Shown: one piece after another, positions 8,769-17,364 of the stretch
Layout of the letters: each line of letters begins with the position of its first letter
Numbering within the stretch: the first letter of the stretch is position 1
Assembly (NCBI RefSeq): GCF_016429005.1
Contig: NZ_JAELTV010000007.1
Span: 1 to 50,772 of the forward strand
Length of the DNA stretch: 50,772 bases
Reading direction: 5' to 3'
Source of the DNA: Pedobacter sp. ASV19
GTDB lineage: Bacteria > Bacteroidota > Bacteroidia > Sphingobacteriales > Sphingobacteriaceae
The notes under the pieces: model-generated
The model's input: the letters and a program-made list of their open reading frames with translations, nothing else
What the model was told of the DNA's origin: nothing
The model's database searches: none
Translations under genes and position numbers: made by a program

Positions 8769-9462
8769 TGCTTAGATAAAAAGAAATTACAAAATCTTTT
8801 GTCCAGTTTTTTCTATTTACGTGCTGCCATCCAAAAAGCAAAGATTTAAAAGGCAAAAAACTCGAAGAAACTCCGGTAAAGAATAAAAACATGGCGGCAT
8901 CTGCTCGAATGCTGGCTGAGCTTAGGCGAGCTGAAAAAGCTCGCAAACCTCAAAGGCATTCTCCCAGACACCGTCATTTTTTCTCTGGGTGCATAACCTG
9001 TCTGACGCTTTAATAAACCTGCACAAAATCAAATTCCTTATTTTGTCCCGACAGGATATACATGGATAAACAAACAGACTGTCTATTGGACTGAATCGTA
9101 TCTGACGCATATCTCAGTGGGGTCTTGTTGGGGTAAGGTACCCTCTATCCCAACAAGACCCCACTGAGACCCCAACCAGATATGCACCTGTATAGTCCTA
9201 ATATAGCTTAACATCCTATTTCCTTCTCTTCTGCACCATGCCTGGTCACCACCCTCCTGTGCAATTTGCGAAGGAAAATTCTCGTACACTGCGGAAAGAC
9301 CTCAGAGATCTCCGCTCCTTCAGCGGACCTGATATCGTTAGTCTTGAAGCAGCTGTACAGAATTTTCCACGAAATTCACCTCCCTAATTATTATCTTAGA
9401 CTGTAAAACTAAAAACCGCGTTACTTGTTTAACCTTAAGCGAACGAATTAGAATTTAAAATT
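8769..9462. other. Gene-poor stretch with hairpins and a doubtful 49-codon ORF
   Basis: No convincing gene was found in this roughly 700-base gap. It holds a 7-bp hairpin (8926-8944, loop GAAAA), the large inverted repeat described separately (9112-9169), and a rightward 49-codon ORF at 9238-9387 (ATG to TAA, starting MPGHHPPVQF) that has no recognised relatives and no clear ribosome site. No recognisable gene remnant was found by eye. Confidence 0.5.
9112..9169. repeat. Large inverted repeat with 11-base internal periodicity
   Basis: Arms 9112-9132 and 9149-9169 are perfect 21-bp reverse complements around a 16-base loop containing GGTACC. The right side can be read as three diverged 11-base units from 9149 to 9181: CCCAACAAGAC, CCCACTGAGAC, CCCAACCAGAT. 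Neither strand has a T run after the stem, so it is not a standard terminator. It could be a dispersed intergenic repeat or a structured RNA. Confidence 0.75.
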
Positions 9463-9669
9463 ATGACAAAAGAAACTAAAATAATTGCAGGCCTGCTGGC
9501 AGGAGCTGCACTAGGCGCCGCAGTAGCATTGATCCTTTCTACCGACAAAGGAGACGATTTAAAAGAAAGCGTAACAGATTGGTTCGCTGACCTCCTTGAT
9601 TCCTCCAAAGACAAACTGGCCAATGTTGCCGACTCCGTGAAAGATTCTATCTCTAAAGTACGCGCATAG
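9463..9669 (+). CDS. Small YtxH-like membrane-associated protein
   Basis: The 68-residue protein has a glycine/alanine-rich transmembrane segment at residues 7-26 (IIAGLLAGAALGAAVALIL) followed by a charged amphipathic helix with heptad-like spacing (residues 30-67). This is the layout of YtxH/DUF883-type general-stress proteins. It starts 10 bases before the MBL hydrolase gene begins and is probably co-transcribed with it. The function is unknown beyond a likely envelope or stress role. Confidence 0.7.
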   Translation: MTKETKIIAGLLAGAALGAAVALILSTDKGDDLKESVTDWFADLLDSSKDKLANVADSVKDSISKVRA

Positions 9670-9678
9670 AACACCTCA

Positions 9679-11076
9679 ATGAAGATAGCATTTCATGGCG
9701 CGGCGAGAGTCGTAACAGGTAGTAAACATCTTATTACCTTGAGTAACAACACCAAAATCCTATTGGATTGCGGAATGTTCCAGGGCATGGGCGAAGTAAC
9801 CGACCATTTAAACGGTTACTTCGGCTTTACCCCATCAGAAGTTAATTACATGGTACTCTCCCATGCACACATAGACCATTGTGGTTTACTCCCCAGGCTC
9901 GTTGCAGAAGGCTTTACCGGCCCCGTGTACTGTACACCCGCAACCATGGACCTCACCCGGATCCTGTTGATGGATTCGGCAAAAATCCAGATGCAGGACG
10001 CAGAGTACCTGAACCGCAAGAGAAAAGAAGGTCAGCCCATAGAAGAACCCCTGTACACCGAAGACGACGTTGTCAAAGCACTCGGACAATTTAAAGTAGT
10101 AGACTATGACACGGACTTCGAGATCAACTCTCAAATCAGCCTGAGGTTAACAGATGCCGGCCACATTCTTGGAAGCGCCGCCGTACACCTTACCCTGCAG
10201 GACGAAGGAAAAACCACCAAACTCACTTTCAGCGGAGACGTGGGACGTTATGGCGACCTGCTGTTGAAAAGCCCTCAGAATTTTGCACAGGCAGACTATA
10301 TCGTTATGGAATCCACCTACGGAGACTCCCTGCACAAAGACCTCGAGCCCATAGAAAATATGCTCTATGAGATCATCAATCAAACCTGCAACATCAAAAA
10401 AGGCAAGGTGATCATTCCTGCCTTCAGCGTAGGCCGGACACAGGAATTGCTATACGCGCTCAACAGTCTTGAACTCAAGCATAAGCTGCCCGATGTAGCC
10501 TATTACGTAGACAGCCCACTGTCGGAAAAGGCCACACAAGTACTCAAAGACCACCCTGAGGTATACAACAATGGTGTTAAAGAGGTTATGAAAGTGGACC
10601 ACGACGTATTCAGTTTTAAAGGACTCCGCTTTATTGAAACCGTAGAAGAATCCAAAGCCCTGAACAATGATCCCCGCCCATGCGTCATCATATCTGCCTC
10701 CGGAATGGCAGAAGGCGGAAGGGTAAGACACCATATCCGCAACAACATCGACAACCAGAAAAACACCATTCTAATGGTCGGTTATTGCGAGCCGAACTCT
10801 TTAGGCGGAAAATTACTGGCCGGAAACAAAGTGGTCTATATCTTCCGGGAACAATACCAGGTAGTCGCCGAAGTCAGATCCATCCGTTCCATGAGTGCGC
10901 ACGGAGATTATGAAGATTTACTCCACTTCCTGGGCGGCCAGGACCCAGCCAAAGTTAAACAACTGTTTCTTGTACATGGGGAATACCCGGTACAGCAGCA
11001 CTTTGCGCAGCGGCTCAACGACCATGGATTTAAACAGGTCCTGATCCCGCAACTGCATCAGGAGATCGAAATCTGA
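9679..11076 (+). CDS. Metallo-beta-lactamase-fold, beta-CASP RNA-processing hydrolase
   Basis: The 465-residue protein belongs to the beta-CASP group (YSH1/CPSF-like, COG1236) that cleaves RNA with two zinc ions. Motif 2 is intact as H62-A-H-I-D-H67. Further ligands fit H162 in DAGHILGSA and D187 in FSGDVGRYGD. The beta-CASP insert contains MESTYGD (210-216) and IIPAFSVGRTQELLY (245-259). The C-terminal motifs SAHGDYEDLL and LVHGE follow. It is shorter than RNase J and lacks the RNase J C-terminal domain. Function as an RNase is inferred from the family; some relatives are poorly characterised. Confidence 0.88.
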   Translation: MKIAFHGAARVVTGSKHLITLSNNTKILLDCGMFQGMGEVTDHLNGYFGFTPSEVNYMVLSHAHIDHCGLLPRLVAEGFTGPVYCTPATMDLTRILLMDSAKIQMQDAEYLNRKRKEGQPIEEPLYTEDDVVKALGQFKVVDYDTDFEINSQISLRLTDAGHILGSAAVHLTLQDEGKTTKLTFSGDVGRYGDLLLKSPQNFAQADYIVMESTYGDSLHKDLEPIENMLYEIINQTCNIKKGKVIIPAFSVGRTQELLYALNSLELKHKLPDVAYYVDSPLSEKATQVLKDHPEVYNNGVKEVMKVDHDVFSFKGLRFIETVEESKALNNDPRPCVIISASGMAEGGRVRHHIRNNIDNQKNTILMVGYCEPNSLGGKLLAGNKVVYIFREQYQVVAEVRSIRSMSAHGDYEDLLHFLGGQDPAKVKQLFLVHGEYPVQQHFAQRLNDHGFKQVLIPQLHQEIEI

Positions 11077-11102
11077 TCCGCCCCGATTTTATAGATCATT
11101 AG

Positions 11103-11110
11103 TATCTTTG
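11103..11110 (+). promoter_or_regulatory. -7 promoter box, predicted leaderless start
   Basis: TATCTTTG matches the Bacteroidota -7 consensus and ends four bases before the ATG at 11115. Transcription would begin at or next to the start codon, so the methyltransferase mRNA may be leaderless. No well-placed TTG was found upstream. Confidence 0.5.
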
Positions 11111-11114
11111 CCCA

Positions 11115-11807
11115 ATGGACATTTTTGGAGAAGCACTGCAAGATCAGTTTATAAAAGGAACAACGGAGACCCTATGGCTCAACAATTCTTATGATGCCCC
11201 GGAAGAAATGCCGGTAGACGTATTTTTCCGGGGACCTGAAGATATGCCCGAAATAGAGTTAAAAGCTTTGGAACTGTGCAGGGGTACCGTACTCGATGCA
11301 GGTGCTGGGGCCGGCAGCCATGCGCTATGGCTCCAGCAGCAAAAGATAGAGGTTACTGCACTCGATATATCAGAAAAGGCAACCGCGATTATGACACAAC
11401 GGGGTGTGAAACAGGTACTGCAACAAGACCTCTTCTCCCTGAAAGGGCAGCAATTTGACACCTTGCTCCTGCTCATGAACGGAATTGGGTTAACCGGAAG
11501 TATTGCCGGTTTACAGGATTTCCTGCAATGGTCCAAATCCCTGCTGAAAAAAGACGGACAATTGCTGTTTGACAGTTCTGATATTGCCTATCTCTACCAG
11601 GACATAGACTTTCCGCAGAACAAATATTATGGAGAAGTAGCCTACCAATACGAATACAAACAACAAAAAGGCAACTGGTTCAACTGGCTGTATGTGGATC
11701 AGGCGATGCTGCTGAAGCTGGCCAAAGAAGCTGGATGGCAGTGCGAAATTGTACTGGAAGATGAGTATGACCAGTACCTTGCCCAGCTCCGGCTAACCAC
11801 CAGGTAG
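11115..11807 (+). CDS. Class I SAM-dependent methyltransferase
   Basis: The 230-residue protein has the Rossmann motif I GTVLDAGAGAGSHA (residues 57-70) and the acidic residue after strand 2 (D84 in VTALDIS), both binding S-adenosylmethionine. Motif post-II/IV is LLLLMNGIG, with a hydrophobic strand followed by N in place of D/P. The substrate is not evident. It has its own promoter box just upstream. It converges on pepT, with a hairpin between them. Confidence 0.83.
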   Translation: MDIFGEALQDQFIKGTTETLWLNNSYDAPEEMPVDVFFRGPEDMPEIELKALELCRGTVLDAGAGAGSHALWLQQQKIEVTALDISEKATAIMTQRGVKQVLQQDLFSLKGQQFDTLLLLMNGIGLTGSIAGLQDFLQWSKSLLKKDGQLLFDSSDIAYLYQDIDFPQNKYYGEVAYQYEYKQQKGNWFNWLYVDQAMLLKLAKEAGWQCEIVLEDEYDQYLAQLRLTTR

Positions 11808-11826
11808 CTGTGAAGCAACATAAAAA

Positions 11827-11853
11827 AGGGTGACCCTGATTCAGGATCACCCT
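11827..11853 (-). terminator. Terminator of pepT
   Basis: AGGGTGACCCTGA and TCAGGATCACCCT pair with one mismatch. On the minus strand the stem is followed by TTTTTTA, a good intrinsic terminator for pepT. On the plus strand it is followed by CTACATCTTTTT and may also serve the methyltransferase gene. Confidence 0.75.
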
Positions 11854-11876
11854 CTACATCTTTTTAGGATAGGTGC

Positions 11877-13130
11877 TTATGCGCGTTCTTCCCAGATCGC
11901 AGCAATATTAATGATCGTTTGCACAGCTTTTTCCATATCCTGTACAGAAACCCATTCCTGTTTACCGTGAAAAGCATGTTCGCCTGCAAAAATATTAGGA
12001 CAAGGTAGGCCCATCAGTGATAAGCGGGAGCCATCTGTCCCTCCCCTGATGCTTTGTTTCTTCGGTTCAACCCCTGCTCTTTCAATAGCCAGTGTTCCGT
12101 ATTCAATGACCTGAGGATACTGATCCAATACACTTTTCATATTGCGGTATTGCGCTTTGATTGTTAAATCAAAAGTAGAATTTGGATAAGATTTAAGCAC
12201 ATCCTCTGCTACCGACCTTAGCGTTTCCCCATGTTGCGCAAGCAGGGCATCGTCAAAATCGCGAAGGATAAAACTGGCCTGAGCTTGTTCCACATTTCCA
12301 TGAATGGTTCCCGGATGAATAAAGCCCTCTTTATTGCTGGTGGCTTCCGGCGTTAAACGGTCTTTAGGTAAAGCATCAATAATCGCACATAGGATCTTGA
12401 TGGCACTTTCCATCTTACCTTTAGCAAAACCCGGATGAGAACTCACCCCGTTAACGGTTAATACGGCCCCATCTGCAGAAAAGGTTTCGTCTTCTATAGA
12501 ACCCAGAGTTTCTCCATCGATGGTATAAGCAAAATCTGCACCCAGCTTTTTCAAATCAACCTTGTCTACACCACGTCCAATCTCTTCATCGGGTGTAAAC
12601 AGGATCTTAATGGTTCCATGTTTAATATCCGGGTTAGCCACCAGGAAAGCCGCAGCTTCCATGATTTCCGCTACACCAGCTTTATTGTCTGCGCCAAGCA
12701 GTGTTGTACCACTGGCTGTAATAATATCATTTCCAATCTGGTTCTTCAGGTCCTTGTGCTCCTTCAACTTCAGAATAATGGTCTCATCATCCGGCAAAAT
12801 CAAATCCTGCCCCTGATAATTGCGGTGGATGATCGGTTTTACATTTAATCCGCTGCAATCCGGTGAAGTATCCATATGTGAGCAAAAACAGATTACAGGC
12901 ACCTTTTTGTCGGTATTGGAAGGAATTGTAGCATATACATAACCATGCTCATCCAGGTGCGCATCTTCAATGCCCGCAGCCAGTAACTCCTCTACCAATA
13001 CACGGCCCAGGTTTTTCTGTTTTTCCGTTGAGGGCGTGGTGGTTGACTGAGGATCAGACTGCGTATCTATTTGCACATACTTCTTAAAGCGTTCTGCCAG
13101 TGATTCTGTTTTATTTTGATATTTTAGCAT
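11877..13130 (-). CDS. pepT: Peptidase T (tripeptide aminopeptidase)
   Basis: PepT is a cytosolic M20B dizinc enzyme that removes the N-terminal residue from tripeptides. Zinc and catalytic residues are visible: H85 and D87 in FCSHMDTSPD, bridging D148 in LLGADNKAG, catalytic E182 and ligand E183 in TPDEEIGRG, and the late histidine in GEHAFHGKQEW. The 417-residue length matches the family (about 408). A TACCTTTG -7 box lies about 50 bases upstream. Confidence 0.95.
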   Translation of the reverse strand: MLKYQNKTESLAERFKKYVQIDTQSDPQSTTTPSTEKQKNLGRVLVEELLAAGIEDAHLDEHGYVYATIPSNTDKKVPVICFCSHMDTSPDCSGLNVKPIIHRNYQGQDLILPDDETIILKLKEHKDLKNQIGNDIITASGTTLLGADNKAGVAEIMEAAAFLVANPDIKHGTIKILFTPDEEIGRGVDKVDLKKLGADFAYTIDGETLGSIEDETFSADGAVLTVNGVSSHPGFAKGKMESAIKILCAIIDALPKDRLTPEATSNKEGFIHPGTIHGNVEQAQASFILRDFDDALLAQHGETLRSVAEDVLKSYPNSTFDLTIKAQYRNMKSVLDQYPQVIEYGTLAIERAGVEPKKQSIRGGTDGSRLSLMGLPCPNIFAGEHAFHGKQEWVSVQDMEKAVQTIINIAAIWEERA

Positions 13131-13179
13131 AATTTTAAAGAATAAAGTCTGTTTAAGCTTATTAGATATAAACAGGCTC

Positions 13180-13187
13180 CAAAGGTA
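13180..13187 (-). promoter_or_regulatory. -7 promoter box for pepT
   Basis: The minus strand reads TACCTTTG, matching TAnnTTTG, 49 bases before the pepT ATG. The expected TTG element upstream is not clear. Confidence 0.45.
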
Positions 13188-13219
13188 AAGAAAGATTACA
13201 CTAACTTAAAAGGCATCCC

Positions 13220-13942
13220 TTGAAAACAATATTTACGGTTATATTCCTTTCGCTCTCCCTAAGTGTATTTGCACAATCCAATTTTTACAAGATCAGCGTT
13301 GGAGGCGGAGCTGGAATTACCCAGTCTTTTGCCGATCTGAGAAAACATGATTTCGGACTGGCAGGCTATATCACCGCAGATTATCTGTTTACGCCATTTA
13401 TCAGTCTGGGGTTAGAGGCTCAGGCTGGGCAGATCAATGGAGGCGACAAGCAAACCGACCCCAATCACCGCCAGTTCATCAACACCTACAAATCTGTTAC
13501 CGCCAATGGAAAACTCTATCTCGGCGCACTGACAGACTATGATCACAGTAGATTTCTGAGCGCTATAAAAGGACTATATGCCGGTGCCGGACTGGGTCTG
13601 ATCCAGAATAAAGTAAGCAATGTCAGGATCAAACCTTACGAGGATGGGACTACAGATGCCAATTCTTATGTATTTCCAGGCGAGAACCAAAGTAAGGAAA
13701 TAACGGTTCCATTAAACCTGGGGATCAATTTCTACCTGGCCGACCAAAACGGAGCCTACCGCTACGTATTAAATTTCAACTATCAGGCAAATATTACCCT
13801 CGGAGAAGGCCTCGACGGCTATGACGATTCGACTGTCCGCCTGGTCAATGGGAGGCCAGACATATACACCTATTTTAGCATTGGGATCCGGTATAACCTT
13901 GGCCCCATCGGGCTGTCCAAAAAAACTTTTCGCCAATATTAA
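13220..13942 (+). CDS. Outer-membrane beta-barrel protein, TTG start
   Basis: The 240-residue protein has a signal peptide (residues 1-19, ending VFAQ) and alternating hydrophobic strands with many Gly, Tyr and Phe, ending in a TYFSIGIRYNLG strand typical of a small porin-like barrel. An in-frame stop at 13202 and the lack of an ATG make TTG at 13220 the only reasonable start; AAAGG is placed 7 bases before it. It abuts the M14 carboxypeptidase gene with no gap, suggesting joint translation and a shared envelope role. The specific function is unknown. Confidence 0.75.
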   Translation: MKTIFTVIFLSLSLSVFAQSNFYKISVGGGAGITQSFADLRKHDFGLAGYITADYLFTPFISLGLEAQAGQINGGDKQTDPNHRQFINTYKSVTANGKLYLGALTDYDHSRFLSAIKGLYAGAGLGLIQNKVSNVRIKPYEDGTTDANSYVFPGENQSKEITVPLNLGINFYLADQNGAYRYVLNFNYQANITLGEGLDGYDDSTVRLVNGRPDIYTYFSIGIRYNLGPIGLSKKTFRQY

Positions 13943-15682
13943 ATGAGAGTCCTGATCTTATCTGTTATTTTACTCTGTATGATGAAAGCTTCCGCTCAGC
14001 AAACGCCTTTCGAACTTAGCAACAAGCAAGAAACAGCCACCTATCCACAGGTTATTGAACATTATGAAAAACTGGCCCGGGCTTACCCCCAGGCCAAACT
14101 GTTTACTTACGGTACAACAGATTTTGGAAAGCCTCTTCATCTGCTGGTTTTATCGAGAGACAAAGTCTTCGATCCAGCTCAGATCCGGAAGAACAACAAA
14201 AGGATTTTTCTGATCAACAACGGCATCCATCCTGGAGAACCCGAAGGAGTCGATGCCTGTATGATGCTGGCCAGAGACCTGCTTAAAAACGACAGAATCC
14301 CGGAAAATACAGTAATCTGTATAATTCCTTTATACAATATAGACGGAAGCTATAACCGAACAGGCACTTCCAGAGCCAATCAAAACGGACCCTTAGCCTA
14401 TGGTTTCAGGGGCAACAGCAGGAACTATGACCTGAACCGGGACTTCATTAAAACCGACTCCAAAAATTCTGCCGCCTTCCAGCAGATCTTTAACCTCTGG
14501 CAACCGGAAATCTTTGTCGACACACATACCAGCAATGGTGCAGACTACCAGTATACCATGACGCTGATCCCGACACAAAAGGATAAGCTGAACTCTATAC
14601 TTTCTGCCTATCTTACCGGCAGCATGCTCCCTGCATTGTATACGCAAATGGCACAAAAGGGATTTGAACTTATACCCTATGTAAATTCAGTAGAAGAAAC
14701 TCCCGACGCTGGCATTGAAGGCTTCCTGGAAACACCACGCTTTTCTACCGGTTATACCACACTGCACAATACCATTGGCTTTATGCCGGAGACGCACATG
14801 CTCAAGAGTTACGACAAACGGGTAGAATCGACCTATAAACTTCTGGAAATTTATATAGACCTGGTGATAAAAGATGCTCAGCAAATTGGAGATAATAAAA
14901 AGAAAGCCGATCTCGATGTTGCCACGCAAAAAGAATTTACCCTGACCTGGAAACTGGATAAAGAAAAATATGAGGAGTTACCTTTTAAAGGATACGAAGC
15001 TGCCTATAAACCCAGTCAGGTGAGCGGAGCACCAAGGCTTTATTATGACCGCAATAAACCTTACACCCGCAACATCAAAGAATGGAACCATTTCCTGCCC
15101 GATGTGACGGTTCAAAAACCCCTGGCTTATATCATCCCCAAAGCCTGGACCAAAGTGATTGAGCTCCTTAAACTAAACAATGTGGTCATAAAAGAGCTTC
15201 GGGAGGACGCCATTCTGCCTGTTGAATCTTATTATATTGCCGACTTCAAAACCGTTAGCCATCCTTTTGAAGGCCATTACCTGCATTCTAATGTACAACT
15301 GGATACCCGGCAACAACAGCTGGCCTTTTACAAAGGCGACTATATCGTTTACGTAAATCAGCCCCAGAACCGCTATATTGTTGAAACCCTGGAACCGCAG
15401 GCTACAGACTCCTTTTTCAACTGGAATTTCTTTGATTCCGTACTTGGGCAGAAAGAGCATTATTCGGCCTATGTTTTTGAGGATACTGCAGCAGAACTTC
15501 TGGAAAAGGACCCGGAACTAAAGGCCAAACTGGAAAAAGAAAAGCTTAAATATCCTGATCCCACAGCAAAAGGGGATGCCCTGCTTGAATTTGTCTATAA
15601 AAATTCTGATTATTACGAAAAAACACATTTGCGATACCCTATTGCAAGACTACAAAACGATATTTCCATTAGCTTAAAATAA
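13943..15682 (+). CDS. M14 family zinc carboxypeptidase, secreted
   Basis: The 579-residue protein has a signal peptide (residues 1-19). The M14 catalytic set is present: zinc ligands H96 and E99 in IHPGEPEG and H195 in DTHTSNG, the substrate-binding N165-R166 in YDLNRDF, and a candidate catalytic glutamate E283 in MPETHM. The C-terminal half (from about residue 310) is a beta-rich extension without a clear assignment. Its ATG directly follows the stop of the beta-barrel gene, and the rhomboid protease gene starts one base after its own stop, so the three form an operon. Likely role: trimming of peptides outside the cytosol. Confidence 0.87.
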   Translation: MRVLILSVILLCMMKASAQQTPFELSNKQETATYPQVIEHYEKLARAYPQAKLFTYGTTDFGKPLHLLVLSRDKVFDPAQIRKNNKRIFLINNGIHPGEPEGVDACMMLARDLLKNDRIPENTVICIIPLYNIDGSYNRTGTSRANQNGPLAYGFRGNSRNYDLNRDFIKTDSKNSAAFQQIFNLWQPEIFVDTHTSNGADYQYTMTLIPTQKDKLNSILSAYLTGSMLPALYTQMAQKGFELIPYVNSVEETPDAGIEGFLETPRFSTGYTTLHNTIGFMPETHMLKSYDKRVESTYKLLEIYIDLVIKDAQQIGDNKKKADLDVATQKEFTLTWKLDKEKYEELPFKGYEAAYKPSQVSGAPRLYYDRNKPYTRNIKEWNHFLPDVTVQKPLAYIIPKAWTKVIELLKLNNVVIKELREDAILPVESYYIADFKTVSHPFEGHYLHSNVQLDTRQQQLAFYKGDYIVYVNQPQNRYIVETLEPQATDSFFNWNFFDSVLGQKEHYSAYVFEDTAAELLEKDPELKAKLEKEKLKYPDPTAKGDALLEFVYKNSDYYEKTHLRYPIARLQNDISISLK

Positions 15683-15683
15683 C

Positions 15684-16313
15684 ATGATAGAATATTTAAA
15701 CCATACACCGGTTGCCTCCATTATTTTTGTGTTCACCCTGGTGACCAGCATCTACGCATTTAACGATCATATTCTCTTTGGTAAATTCATGCTTCATCCC
15801 TACAGCGTATACCGGAGAAACAAGGTTTATACTTTGATCACCAGCGGGCTGATCCACTCCAACTGGATGCACCTGATCTTTAACATGTTTACCTTTTTCT
15901 TCTTTGCCTTTAAGCTGGAAGCCACAATTGGTCACTGGCAATTTGGATTGGTGTATTTCCTTGGCCTGGTGCTCAGCGACCTTCCTTCTGTCATTAAACA
16001 CAAAGATGATTTCTGGTACAACAGTCTTGGGGCTTCGGGTGCCATCAGCGCAGTCCTGTTCAGCTATATCCTTTATTACCCTCTGGATACCCTGATGATC
16101 TTCCCCTTACCCATTCCAATCTGGGCATTTTTATTCGGCATCCTTTACCTGATCTATTGCTGGTACATGTCCAGAAATTCAAGGGACAATATTAACCACG
16201 ACGCCCACTTGTTCGGTGCCATTACGGGGGTTATTGTAACCATTATTCTGGAACCGGCTATTATCCCGCATTTCATTGCGGCCTTAACCGGTGCTGGCTC
16301 CGCTTTTCGTTAA
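15684..16313 (+). CDS. Rhomboid family intramembrane serine protease
   Basis: The 209-residue membrane protein has six hydrophobic helices. The catalytic serine is S118 in the loop motif GASGA, and the catalytic histidine is H175 in NHDAHLFGAITG. The H-x-x-x-x-H-x-x-x-N signature of helix 2 is present as HSNWMHLIFNM. Rhomboids cut membrane proteins within or next to the bilayer. It is the third gene of the beta-barrel/M14/rhomboid unit. Its TAA stop shares a TTAA palindrome (16310-16313) with the stop of the convergent gene. Confidence 0.9.
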   Translation: MIEYLNHTPVASIIFVFTLVTSIYAFNDHILFGKFMLHPYSVYRRNKVYTLITSGLIHSNWMHLIFNMFTFFFFAFKLEATIGHWQFGLVYFLGLVLSDLPSVIKHKDDFWYNSLGASGAISAVLFSYILYYPLDTLMIFPLPIPIWAFLFGILYLIYCWYMSRNSRDNINHDAHLFGAITGVIVTIILEPAIIPHFIAALTGAGSAFR

Positions 16314-17275
16314 ACTTCAGGTAAAAATGGCGGGTGGAAATAGCTTACCGGAGCAGTGGGATCTTTAATGATCTCAAATAGGGTCAGGTTCCATGGCTTC
16401 CAGAAGTTTTCCAGCACCTGGCCATAAGTCTTGTGCTGCCAAACGTCGAAAAGCGGCTTATTCAAGGTGCCTTTCAAAGGCATGGCATCAATATAGATGG
16501 TGCCCTCCACTGGCATCACCCCATATTCCGGCAAGCGGTTGAACAGATAGGCCGAATAAAAGAAACGTGCGCAAAGCTCTTCGTATTGCTGCTCTGATAA
16601 AGCTTTACCAGCGATAGAATCCAGGATTTCCTGGTGAAATTTCTTATTGGTTCCATTGTCCTGCAAACAGGCAATGATACCAAAATCCTTCAGTTTCAAA
16701 GAAAAAGTGAGGGTATTGATCTCATCGCGGAAGCTAAAATAATGATCTGCTTGTTCCAGTGGTACCACCACGATAGACCATGGGGTAAAATCTTCAAAAA
16801 CCACATCCAGGTAAATGCTCTGGATCATGGTGTTCAAATTGCCAAATTTATGCATCAGCCCCTGTGACATGTTCAATCCATCGCCACTCAGTTGTTGCAA
16901 ACGGATGGCCGCATTCATTTCGATATAGATCAGCCCATACATAAACTTGCCAATCCACTGGAAAAGTTCCCTTTCTTCCAGTTGGGATACGCCCTGATAA
17001 CCTTCAGCAAAAGCAGCAGCCACCTTCTCTTCCAGGGGCTGTATAAAATGCTCCAGTACTTCTGTATTGCATGGCACCTTTAAGGCATTATAAGACCGCA
17101 CACTTTCATCAAGCAGTTTGATCTGCTCCTCTCCGGTGTAATTGGCGACCTCTAAAAGCCAGGCCGGCAAAATATTTACTTCTTGTATAGGCGAATTAAA
17201 AGTATCACCGCTTAAAAAGCAGTTTTTATACTTAAAATCAAAGTTTTTAAAGGGCTGGTATACTGAACTGTTCAT
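16310..17275 (-). CDS. Conserved-looking hypothetical protein
   Basis: No family was recognised. The frame is open upstream to an ATG at 17326, but the internal ATG at 17275 is preferred because it removes 17 residues unlike the rest of the protein and begins a soluble-looking sequence (MNSSVYQPFK). The 321-residue product has no signal peptide or membrane helix. Two isolated cysteines (C19 in NCFLSG, C69 in VPCNTE) sit where a small zinc knuckle might once have been; that is speculative. It is single and convergent with the rhomboid gene, overlapping it by the four bases TTAA. Confidence 0.72.
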   Translation of the reverse strand: MNSSVYQPFKNFDFKYKNCFLSGDTFNSPIQEVNILPAWLLEVANYTGEEQIKLLDESVRSYNALKVPCNTEVLEHFIQPLEEKVAAAFAEGYQGVSQLEERELFQWIGKFMYGLIYIEMNAAIRLQQLSGDGLNMSQGLMHKFGNLNTMIQSIYLDVVFEDFTPWSIVVVPLEQADHYFSFRDEINTLTFSLKLKDFGIIACLQDNGTNKKFHQEILDSIAGKALSEQQYEELCARFFYSAYLFNRLPEYGVMPVEGTIYIDAMPLKGTLNKPLFDVWQHKTYGQVLENFWKPWNLTLFEIIKDPTAPVSYFHPPFLPEV

Positions 17276-17364
17276 AAGAAAGCGCAATATTAGGCATATT
17301 ATTTTTACATTCGTTAAACGGCTCATTTTTTAACCCTGATATTACCAAACGACTAAAAAAACCT

